DNA of 12,468 nucleotides from Hyphomicrobiales bacterium (GTDB taxonomy: Bacteria > Pseudomonadota > Alphaproteobacteria > Parvibaculales > Parvibaculaceae), in NCBI GenBank assembly GCA_015655095.1, contig JAATFR010000277.1, positions 1 to 12,468 of the forward strand, given 5' to 3'. A program made the translations under genes and the position numbers. The notes below the pieces were generated by a model. That model was given only the letters and a program-made list of their open reading frames with translations. It was not told the origin of the DNA and did no database searches. Positions 1 to 6,236 of the stretch are shown here, in pieces (within the stretch, counting starts at the first letter, position 1; each line of letters opens with the position of its first letter).

Positions 1-939
1 GAAGTGCTCAAAATCAATGTCGCCGGTATAAAAACTGCGGGAGATTTTCCCGTAGGGATTGGGCAGGACGGTACCGTCATAGGGCATCAGATTCCAGAAC
101 CCGCCTTTGGGATCGTGGAGATAGCTGGATAATATTGTCAGGCTGGTGTTGGCGTCCGGTTGCCACGTGAGCGAGGGGGCAATGTTGAGCCGCTGCTCCT
201 TGGTGTGGTTGATCTGCGCACTGGATGAACGGGCAAGCCCGGTCACGCGATAAAGGAAATGGCCTTCCTTGTCGACAGGACCGCCAAAGTCGAAAGCCGC
301 CTGTGCCCGGCCAAAGCTGCCGGTCTGCAACTGGATTTCGTGGAGGGGCTCGCTCGTCGGCTTCTTGCTCACGAAGTTGAGAATGCCGCCCGGTGAGGCC
401 TGCCCATAAAGCACGGAGGAGGGGCCCTCAAGCACCTCCACGCTTTCAAGCATATAGGGCTCAATCTTCGGCACCGCCCATGTGCCGGAGAGAAGTTTGA
501 GCCCGTCGAGATATTGATCCAGCGTAAAGCCGCGGGCGCCTATCGAGTCGAGACGATTGTCGGGGGTATCGCCAACAAGCACGCCGGGAGCATAGCGCAG
601 CGCGGCGCGGACGCTCTCGGCCTGCTGGGCATCGAGTTCATTGCGGGTGATGACGGTGACTGTCTGGGGCGTTTCCAGCAGGGATGCTCCCGTTTTGGTC
701 GCGCCGGCTGAGCGTGTGGCGACGAAGCCGTCCACGCCATCGTCCCGGGTTTCCGCATCCGTTGCCGTCACGGATATGGGGGATAACATCGCCGCGGCGG
801 GATTGGCCGTTGCATCGGCTTTCGTCTGTCGGGGCTCGTCGGCCCGTGCGGCTGTCGGTGCCGCAAAAATGGTGGAAACCACCAGCATCGCCACTGCTGT
901 GCCATTGAGCAGCAGCTCTCGTCCTGTCTGTCGCGTCAT
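1..939 (-). CDS. TonB-dependent siderophore receptor, N-terminal 313 residues (runs off the left edge)
   Basis: This is an outer-membrane, TonB/ExbBD-energised gated channel for a ferric siderophore. Only the first 313 codons are in the window; the family usually has about 700-800. Visible features are a signal peptide (residues 1-33, ending in Ala-Arg-Ala), a TonB-box-like stretch (about 53-59, PISVTAT) and the plug domain (about 85-195). The plug includes VEVLEGPSSVLYGQASPGG (167-185) followed by NFVSKKP, the signature of the FhuA/FoxA/FpvA type. The start of the beta-barrel follows. The ATG at 939 gives a good signal peptide, with purine-rich GAAGGG and AGGGG just upstream. The gene is divergent from the AraC regulator, and a Fur box lies between them, so iron repression is likely. 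The exact siderophore cannot be told from this part. Family call very sure, substrate unknown. Confidence 0.95.
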   Translation of the reverse strand, partial: MTRQTGRELLLNGTAVAMLVVSTIFAAPTAARADEPRQTKADATANPAAAMLSPISVTATDAETRDDGVDGFVATRSAGATKTGASLLETPQTVTVITRNELDAQQAESVRAALRYAPGVLVGDTPDNRLDSIGARGFTLDQYLDGLKLLSGTWAVPKIEPYMLESVEVLEGPSSVLYGQASPGGILNFVSKKPTSEPLHEIQLQTGSFGRAQAAFDFGGPVDKEGHFLYRVTGLARSSSAQINHTKEQRLNIAPSLTWQPDANTSLTILSSYLHDPKGGFWNLMPYDGTVLPNPYGKISRSFYTGDIDFEHF

Positions 940-978
940 TCCCCTGATCAGCCCTTCAAATTACTAGCAACAATTTGT

Positions 979-997
979 GAGAGTGATTATCATTATA
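979..997. promoter_or_regulatory. Fur box between the siderophore receptor and AraC gene
   Basis: The plus strand reads GAGAGTGATTATCATTATA. This matches 16 of 19 positions of the palindromic Fur consensus GATAATGATTATCATTATC. It lies 39 bases upstream of the receptor start and 49 bases upstream of the AraC start, so Fur bound here could block both divergent promoters. The match is seen directly; iron-dependent repression is inferred from the well-known use of this operator on siderophore receptor genes. In alphaproteobacteria an iron regulator other than classical Fur could also be involved. Confidence 0.75.
992..997 (-). promoter_or_regulatory. Probable -10 element of the siderophore receptor promoter
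   Basis: Read on the minus strand these bases are a perfect TATAAT, lying inside the Fur box. The DNA 17-19 bases further upstream (about 1015-1022) has no TTGACA-like -35. A good -10 with no -35 is typical of activator-dependent promoters, which fits the divergent AraC-family gene. The predicted transcript starts near 985 and has a leader of about 45 bases. Confidence 0.5.
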
Positions 998-1046
998 GAA
1001 GTGTGTCCGCTCGCGAGGTGAGGACTACATTTGTCGAGTTGAGGAC

Positions 1047-1856
1047 ATGCGCAGACCAATCGAGACACTTTCCGATATAGATGATGTGGCCCAGCCAACG
1101 GTTCTGGCTGTAAGTCGGCAGCGGCTGGCCCGCCCGGTCACGATCAGGTGGCATCGTCATGCGCGCGGTCAAATCCTGATGGTCTCGACAGGTTTGCTGA
1201 CGGTGCAGACACATCAAGGCAGCTGGGTCGTGCCCGGGGGGCATACTTTCTGGATTCCCCCGGAGCAGGATCATTCGCTGAGGCTCTGTGGCGATTTCTC
1301 AGGCTTTTATGTCTATATTGAGCAAAGCGCCTGTGCGGCTCTCCCCGGGAAGTTCGGCACGGCGGCCACCCCCGCACTGCTTCGGGAAGTGGTTTCGCGG
1401 ATCGCCACATGGACGATGCGTCCTGACCCCGGATCGCCGGAGGCCCGGATTGAGGCTATCGTCATTGATGAGGTTGCGGCCCTTCCGCTGGAGCGGGAAT
1501 ATCTGCCGATGCCGACACATCCTGGCATCATGCAGATCGCGCGCAGGATTATGACTAACCCATCCGAAGCAGCGTCCCTTGACGCGCTTGCAAGTGATGT
1601 CGGCCTTTCGAGGCGCACGATCACGCGGCGTTTCGTCCAGGAAACAGGGATGACGTTTTCCATATGGAAGCAGCGTATGCGGCTCTTGCAGGCGATGGAA
1701 ATGCTGGCGTCGGGCACGCCCGTCACCACCATCTCTCTTGATCTCGGCTATGACAGCCCGAGCGCGTTCACGGCCATGTTCCGCAAGCATTTCGGCGTCA
1801 CGCCGTCGCGCTTCATAAAACACCAGGACAATCTGCCCGTTTATAATGGCAGGTAA
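1047..1856 (+). CDS. AraC-family transcriptional regulator with N-terminal cupin
   Basis: The 269-residue product has a cupin-like sensor half (about residues 30-85, with H36 and H38 in WHRHARGQ and a PGG turn) and a C-terminal double helix-turn-helix (about 175-258). The first recognition unit is LDALASDVGLSRRTITRRF (178-196). The second contains GYDSPSAFTAMFRKHFGVTP, the AraC signature. Length is normal for single-subunit cupin-AraC proteins. The ATG at 1047 follows GAGGA (1041-1045). It is divergent from the siderophore receptor across a Fur box, so it probably activates that receptor in response to a ligand, as PchR- or AlcR-type regulators do. Control of the downstream hydrolase/MFS genes, as NimR controls its MFS neighbour, is an alternative. 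Family sure, target inferred. Confidence 0.92.
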   Translation: MRRPIETLSDIDDVAQPTVLAVSRQRLARPVTIRWHRHARGQILMVSTGLLTVQTHQGSWVVPGGHTFWIPPEQDHSLRLCGDFSGFYVYIEQSACAALPGKFGTAATPALLREVVSRIATWTMRPDPGSPEARIEAIVIDEVAALPLEREYLPMPTHPGIMQIARRIMTNPSEAASLDALASDVGLSRRTITRRFVQETGMTFSIWKQRMRLLQAMEMLASGTPVTTISLDLGYDSPSAFTAMFRKHFGVTPSRFIKHQDNLPVYNGR

Positions 1857-1858
1857 TC

Positions 1859-1887
1859 TTGCAAGTCTTCCTGTTTATATCTATATT
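1859..1887 (+). promoter_or_regulatory. Candidate sigma-70 promoter for the MarR gene (possibly leaderless)
   Basis: TTGCAA (1859-1864) and TATATT (1882-1887) are separated by exactly 17 bases and match the consensus at 4 of 6 and 5 of 6 positions. The expected transcription start is about 6-7 bases after the -10, which falls on or next to the ATG at 1894. No Shine-Dalgarno sequence is visible before that ATG. Together this suggests a leaderless mRNA, inferred from spacing alone. Confidence 0.4.
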
Positions 1888-1893
1888 GAACGC

Positions 1894-2343
1894 ATGAATG
1901 ATGCGCCCGATCCCTCGATGCCTCTGGAAAACGCCGTCACCGAGCTTTCTCTCGGCCTTGGCCAGCTTTTGCGCCGGCTGCGTCTTGAATCCAATCCTGG
2001 TGAATTGAGCTGGTCGCAGATCGCGGCGCTGGCCCGGCTCGACAAGATGGGTGCCGCGACGACGGCCGACCTCGCGCGGGCCGAGGCGGTGAAGCCCCAG
2101 TCTATGGGCGCCACGCTCGCCCATCTGGAGGGGGCCGGGCTTGTCCGGCGGCGTTCCCATCCGACAGACGGACGGCAGGTTTTGTTTGAGTTGACGCCGG
2201 AAGGAACCGAGGCGCGGCGGCAACGCACGATCGCCAAGCGGGAATGGCTTCTGGCTGCCATGGCAAATCTCGATCCGGCTGAGCAGCAGACGCTCATTTC
2301 CGCCATCCCCCTGGTCCGGCGTTTGGGGGAATCGGGCGTCTGA
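1894..2343 (+). CDS. MarR-family transcriptional regulator
   Basis: The 149-residue protein is a small winged-helix dimer, typically a ligand-released repressor of neighbouring efflux or detoxification genes. The winged helix spans about residues 36-105. The recognition helix lies around VKPQSMGATLAHLE (66-79), and the wing SHPTDGRQVLFELTPEG (88-104) contains the conserved Asp-x-Arg (D92, R94). Flanking helices at both ends would make the dimer interface. The ATG at 1894 is preferred over an in-frame ATG at 1846, because the latter overlaps the end of the AraC gene and adds 16 residues unlike the family. The hydrolase begins 84 bases downstream and the MFS gene follows, the usual MarR-enzyme-exporter layout. 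The effector is unknown. Confidence 0.92.
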   Translation: MNDAPDPSMPLENAVTELSLGLGQLLRRLRLESNPGELSWSQIAALARLDKMGAATTADLARAEAVKPQSMGATLAHLEGAGLVRRRSHPTDGRQVLFELTPEGTEARRQRTIAKREWLLAAMANLDPAEQQTLISAIPLVRRLGESGV

Positions 2344-2427
2344 CCGGGGCATTTCCCAATATCTGTCATGTCGTGCATGCCGGATTCGGTCATGCGCCGC
2401 GAGAACGTCCATCAGAGAGAAGATGTC

Positions 2428-2994
2428 ATGGCCGTCACGATACTTGATCCAAAGAGCGCCCTCCTTGTCGTTGATCTCCAGAAAGGGATTGTTTCACTCC
2501 CGACGGCACATCCGGTCGCGGATGTGGTGGCGCACGCCCGAATGCTGGCGGATGCTTTCCGCAAACATGGTTTGCCGGTTGTGCTCATCAATGTCACTGG
2601 TGGCGCTCCGGGCAGGAACGAACAGGTCCGCCACACCGGCCAGTTCCCCGTCGGCTGGGCTGATCTCGTGCCGGAACTGAACCGGCAGCCGCAGGATCAT
2701 GTCGTCACAAAAACGACGTGGGGCGCATTCAGGAATACGGATCTGGAGGCTTATCTGAAATCGGCAGGCGTTACACAGGTCGTCATTGCGGGCGTTTCAA
2801 CCAGCATCGGTGTCGATACGACTGCGCGTCAGGCTTATGAAGCAGGGTTGAATGTCACTCTTGCCCTCGATGCGATGACCGATCTCAACGCCGATGCGCA
2901 TGTAAACAGCGTTGCGCGGATATTTCCAAGGCTGGGTGAAACTGGCACGACGAAGGAAATCATCGCCCTGCTGGAAACAGGGCATGCGGGATAA
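2428..2994 (+). CDS. Isochorismatase-fold hydrolase, YecD-like, cysteine position is glycine
   Basis: The 188-residue protein has the isochorismatase/nicotinamidase alpha-beta fold. The catalytic aspartate is D16 in LLVVDLQKG and the lysine is K95 in VVTKTTWGAF. The third triad residue, cysteine in nicotinamidase-type members (GVATxxCV), is G128 here in GVSTSIGVDTTAR. The same change occurs in EntB/PhzD-type isochorismatases, and from memory the E. coli YecD sequence has the same STxIGVESTAR pattern and a similar C-terminal part. A cysteine thioester mechanism is therefore not possible; the substrate is unknown. The ATG at 2428 follows AGAGAGAAG, whereas an upstream in-frame ATG at 2368 adds 20 unfamily-like residues. 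The gene lies between a MarR repressor and an MFS exporter and is probably controlled by the former. Confidence 0.9.
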   Translation: MAVTILDPKSALLVVDLQKGIVSLPTAHPVADVVAHARMLADAFRKHGLPVVLINVTGGAPGRNEQVRHTGQFPVGWADLVPELNRQPQDHVVTKTTWGAFRNTDLEAYLKSAGVTQVVIAGVSTSIGVDTTARQAYEAGLNVTLALDAMTDLNADAHVNSVARIFPRLGETGTTKEIIALLETGHAG

Positions 2995-3079
2995 ATCGCA
3001 AGCCCGTCCCTATCTGATAAGGCCATGTCTCCGGCCAGTTTAACGGGGATAACTCTCCTGCCATCTTGCAAGAAATATT

Positions 3080-4372
3080 GTGCCTGGAACATTCCGTTCA
3101 CTGAAAATATACAATTACCGCCTGTGGGCGGGAGGCGCGCTCATATCCAATGTGGGAACATGGATGCAGCGCACCGCCCAGGACTGGCTGGTGTTCGCCC
3201 AGCTCACCCACCATAATGCGATGGCTGTTGGCATGGTGATCGGCTTTCAGTTCAGCCCGCAGTTTCTACTGCTGCCATGGACTGGTTATGCAGCGGATCG
3301 TTTTGATCGGCGAAGGCTGCTGATTACGACGCAAGCCGTGATGGCTATGCTGTCTCTGGTGCTTGGCATACTCGATGTTACTGGTCTTGTTCAGCTGTGG
3401 CACGTCTATGTGTTCGCGTTCCTGTTTGGATGTGTGACCGCGGTTGATGCGCCTGCGCGTCAGACCTTCGTCTCGAATCTCGTCGGCGATGTCGATCTTT
3501 CGAACGCCGTCGCGCTGAATTCCATATCCTTCAATGTTGCCCGGATGGTGGGGCCGGCCGTCGCCGGTGTCCTTATCTCAGGCGTGGGCTCGGGCTGGGC
3601 GTTCCTGACCAACGCGGCATCATTTTGCGCTGTCCTTGGTTCACTCGGATTTCTACGTCGCAATGAGTTGCATCAGAACAAAAGGGCAGGCCGAAGCCCG
3701 GGGAGCTTTGTGGAGGGGTTCGGGTATGTATGGAAGAGAGCCGATCTGAAGGCCATTTTCTTCATGCTCTTTCTGATCGGCGCGTTCGGCCTGAACTTCC
3801 CGATTTTCATATCGGCCATGTCGGTCAGGGTCTTCCATGGGGATGCTGGTCAATATGGACTCCTGATGTCGATTATGGCGGTCGGAACGGTGACAGGCGC
3901 ATTGCTCGCCGCCCGGCGTGAAAATCCGGGTTTCCTGCTTTTGCTGCCAGCGGCCGCGATCTTCGGCACAGGCTTTGCTCTGGCCTGCCTTATGCCTAAC
4001 TATGAGCTTTTTGGCCTCGCCCTCATCATCATTGGCATATCGACCCAAACCATCACCACATCGACGAACAGTCTGGTGCAATTGTCGACCGAGCCTGTCA
4101 TGCGCGGGCGCGTTCTGGCGATCCTCATCGCCATCGCCCTGGGCAGCGCTCCTGTCGGGGCGCCTTTCGTCGGCTGGATATCGGACAGGTTCGGGCCGCG
4201 CCAGGCGCTGGCCGTCGGGGCCGCATCCGGTTTTGCCGCGGCGGCGGTCGCTCTTCACTACCTCATGAAACATCGCCAATTTCGCATTAACTTCAGAACG
4301 GGACGTCCCGGCTTCAGCATCGACGGCGGACTTCACGAGCAGGTTGCGGCGATCAGAACCCGACTGGAATAA
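3080..4372 (+). CDS. MFS exporter, DHA3/EntS-like (MFS_3) family
   Basis: The 430-residue integral inner-membrane protein has about 10-12 hydrophobic segments. The N-terminal RSLKIYNYRLWAGGALISNVGTWMQ pattern is typical of the MFS_3 group, which includes the enterobactin exporter EntS. MFS motif A occurs after TM2 as GYAADRFDRRR (69-79) and is echoed in the C-terminal half as GWISDRFGPRQ (365-375). A soluble tail of about 35 residues ends the protein. The start is a GTG at 3080. It is the only plausible start, since a stop at 3050-3052 closes the frame upstream and no ATG lies between; the ribosome site is weak (AAGAAA). It lies 85 bases after the hydrolase. Proton-driven export of a drug or siderophore-like compound is inferred; the substrate is unknown. 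Confidence 0.9.
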   Translation: MPGTFRSLKIYNYRLWAGGALISNVGTWMQRTAQDWLVFAQLTHHNAMAVGMVIGFQFSPQFLLLPWTGYAADRFDRRRLLITTQAVMAMLSLVLGILDVTGLVQLWHVYVFAFLFGCVTAVDAPARQTFVSNLVGDVDLSNAVALNSISFNVARMVGPAVAGVLISGVGSGWAFLTNAASFCAVLGSLGFLRRNELHQNKRAGRSPGSFVEGFGYVWKRADLKAIFFMLFLIGAFGLNFPIFISAMSVRVFHGDAGQYGLLMSIMAVGTVTGALLAARRENPGFLLLLPAAAIFGTGFALACLMPNYELFGLALIIIGISTQTITTSTNSLVQLSTEPVMRGRVLAILIAIALGSAPVGAPFVGWISDRFGPRQALAVGAASGFAAAAVALHYLMKHRQFRINFRTGRPGFSIDGGLHEQVAAIRTRLE

Positions 4373-4518
4373 AACCTCCTCTGCCGCCCGGAATTGCGCC
4401 TATGGGGAGGCTGGGCTATGGTCCCGTTTCCTTGGGGGGGAATTCGTGGCTTTGCGCTCATATGGGGCAAGGCTTCCAGGCGAAAGATGAGGGGCGTCAG
4501 CCGTTCATACGGCTTAGC

Positions 4519-4527
4519 GGAGGTGAG
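4519..4527 (+). promoter_or_regulatory. Strong ribosome binding site of panB
   Basis: GGAGGTGAG lies 3 bases before the ATG at 4531, with its AGGAGG-like core about 6-8 bases away. This site decides the panB start against an in-frame ATG at 4402, which would add 43 residues not found in PanB proteins. Confidence 0.8.
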
Positions 4528-4530
4528 ATC

Positions 4531-5355
4531 ATGTCTGTGCAGTCTAAGATAAAGCGGATCACTGTTCCTGAAATCCGGGCGCGCAAGGGTGCCGAGCCCG
4601 TGGTGTGCCTGACATCCTATCACGCCCATACGGCGCGCATGGTGGACCCCTATGTGGATGTCCTGCTGGTTGGCGATTCCCTCGGCATGGTTATGTACGG
4701 TATGGAATCTACCCTCGGCGTCACCCTTGATATGATGATCGCCCATGGATCGGCCGTTGTGCGCGGCACGGATCGTGCGCTGGTGGTAGTCGATATGCCG
4801 TTCGGCTCCTACGAGGAAAGCCCTGAGATTGCTTTCCGTAATGCCTGTCGCATCATCAAGGAAACAGGTTGTACTGCGGTGAAGCTCGAAGGCGGCGCGC
4901 GCATGGGCGAGACGATCTATTATCTTCAGGAGCGCGGCATTCCCGTTATGGGACACATCGGTCTCACCCCCCAGAATGTTCAGGTGATGGGTGGTTTCAA
5001 GACACAGGGGCGCACGCAAGAGGAATGGGCAAGCCTCGAGGAGGATGCCCGCATCGTGTCCGAGGCTGGCGCCTTCGCTGTGGTGCTGGAAGGCATGGCG
5101 GAGCCTCTGGCGGCGAAGATCACGGATGAAATTGTCATTCCAACCATTGGGATCGGCGCTTCCGCCCGTTGCGATGGCCAGATTCTGGTGTTGGAGGATA
5201 TGCTCGGCCTCTCGCCCAACCCACCCAAATTTGTCAAGGAGTTCGCGACGCTCGGCGCGCAGATCGCGGGCGCGGCGGAAGCCTATGCCCGCGAAGTGCG
5301 GGCCCGCAGCTTTCCGGCGGCGGCGCATACCTATAGCATGAAGAAGGTTCGCTGA
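4531..5355 (+). CDS. panB: 3-methyl-2-oxobutanoate hydroxymethyltransferase
   Basis: PanB transfers a hydroxymethyl group from 5,10-methylene-tetrahydrofolate to 2-oxoisovalerate, making ketopantoate, the first committed step of pantothenate and coenzyme A synthesis in the cytoplasm. The 274-residue protein is full length for this (beta/alpha)8-barrel family. The Mg-binding residues are visible: D49 in LLVGDSLGMV, D88 in VVDMPFGSY and E120 in KLEGG. The catalytic glutamate is E187 in VVLEGM. Other hallmarks are VMGHIGLTPQ (139-148) and PTIGIGAS (204-211). A hairpin follows the gene before the yfgM-bamB-der run. panC is not adjacent. Confidence 0.97.
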   Translation: MSVQSKIKRITVPEIRARKGAEPVVCLTSYHAHTARMVDPYVDVLLVGDSLGMVMYGMESTLGVTLDMMIAHGSAVVRGTDRALVVVDMPFGSYEESPEIAFRNACRIIKETGCTAVKLEGGARMGETIYYLQERGIPVMGHIGLTPQNVQVMGGFKTQGRTQEEWASLEEDARIVSEAGAFAVVLEGMAEPLAAKITDEIVIPTIGIGASARCDGQILVLEDMLGLSPNPPKFVKEFATLGAQIAGAAEAYAREVRARSFPAAAHTYSMKKVR

Positions 5356-5385
5356 GGCCTTTCATTGCCAGCTATTCCACGGCGG

Positions 5386-5420
5386 GACCCACCTGACAGG
5401 CGTTTGCCTTCCGGTGGGTC
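5386..5420 (+). terminator. Compound hairpin after panB, possible terminator
   Basis: GACCCACC (5386-5393) pairs perfectly with GGTGGGTC (5413-5420), and inside the loop AGGC (5398-5401) pairs with GCCT (5406-5409). A short T-rich stretch (TATTTTG) starts 6 bases after the stem, further than in a classical intrinsic terminator. It could end panB transcription or act as leader structure for the next operon. The structure is seen; the role is uncertain. A weak promoter (TTGCCT, 17 bases, TATTTT at 5427-5432) overlaps it. Confidence 0.45.
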
Positions 5421-5513
5421 TGACGCTATTTTGAGCTGCCTGAAATCCGGCCGTTCGTGAATCCTGTAGGGGTGGTCCGCCACCTGCGACAGACCCTGCT
5501 CTGGAGCTGAATT

Positions 5514-6233
5514 TTGTCTGACCTGTTGCGCGAAGTTCAAGAAGACATCCGCCGGGACCAATTGAAGAATCTTTGGGACCGTTTTGGCCTTTATGTCATT
5601 GGACTCGTGCTTGCGATTCTGGTCTGCACGGCGGGCTATCTGGGCTGGAAGGCCTGGAGTCAGGCGCAGGCCGAGAAGGTTTCCGCCCGTTACAACCAGC
5701 TCATCGCCGACATCAAATCGAAGGACGACAAGGAGGGCAGCGCCACGCTTGGCGATTTCGCCGCCAATGCGTCGGGTGGCTATGCCGTGCTCGCGCGTTT
5801 CGAGGAAGCGGCCTCACTGATAAAGGCCGGGGACAGGCAGGGCGCCATCGCTGCCTATCACGCCATTGTCGCCGCCGGCGACGCCCCCGATGTCCTCAAG
5901 GGGCTGGCCCATGTCAAGGCGGCAATGATCGAGGTCGATACCGCCAGCTATGAAGACGTGCAGAAAGAGCTTCAGGGGCAGACCGATACGAGCAAGCCTT
6001 GGAACAATGTCGCGCGCGAGCTGCTCGGGCTGTCGGCCTACAAGGCGGGCAAATACGGCGAGGCCGACTCGAACTTCCAGGCGATCATCGACGATCCGGC
6101 CGCCTCGGCCGGGTTGCGCGACCGCGCCCATGTCATGAAGGCGCTGATTGCGCCCCTTTTGCCACCGCCGCCTGCTGAGGCTTCGGTTGTTCCCGCCCCA
6201 GATGCTTCCAAGCAGCCCAGCAAATCGGAGTAA
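5514..6233 (+). CDS. YfgM-like inner-membrane tetratricopeptide protein (TTG start)
   Basis: This 239-residue protein has a short cytoplasmic N-terminus, one transmembrane helix (about residues 25-47, ending in GWKAW) and a periplasmic TPR-like helical region (about 85-210). A proline/alanine-rich tail follows. This is the layout of YfgM, which in E. coli associates with SecYEG and periplasmic chaperones and is encoded just before bamB and der, as here. The TTG start at 5514 is chosen because GGAG sits 8 bases before it and the family N-terminus (SDLLREVQEDIRRDQLKNLW) begins there. Its stop is 3 bases from the bamB ATG, so the two are probably translationally coupled. Similarity is in architecture and gene order more than in residues; function is inferred. 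Confidence 0.85.
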   Translation: MSDLLREVQEDIRRDQLKNLWDRFGLYVIGLVLAILVCTAGYLGWKAWSQAQAEKVSARYNQLIADIKSKDDKEGSATLGDFAANASGGYAVLARFEEAASLIKAGDRQGAIAAYHAIVAAGDAPDVLKGLAHVKAAMIEVDTASYEDVQKELQGQTDTSKPWNNVARELLGLSAYKAGKYGEADSNFQAIIDDPAASAGLRDRAHVMKALIAPLLPPPPAEASVVPAPDASKQPSKSE

Positions 6234-6236
6234 CCC

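Noticed and set aside
1813..2412. 199-codon minus-strand open frame opposite the MarR gene
   Set aside because: It is a shadow of a clear MarR coding region and has no family features.
2368..2427. Longer start of the isochorismatase-fold protein
   Set aside because: The extra 20 residues are unlike the family and a good ribosome site precedes the ATG at 2428.
3653..4336. 227-codon minus-strand open frame opposite the MFS gene
   Set aside because: Composition is highly charged and low in hydrophobic structure, typical of the reverse of a membrane protein gene.
4402..4530. N-terminal extension of PanB from the ATG at 4402
   Set aside because: The 43 extra residues are unlike PanB, and the GGAGGTGAG site directly before 4531 decides the start.
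4333..5328. 331-codon minus-strand open frame opposite panB
   Set aside because: It is antisense to a perfect PanB with all catalytic residues and a strong ribosome site, and it resembles no family.
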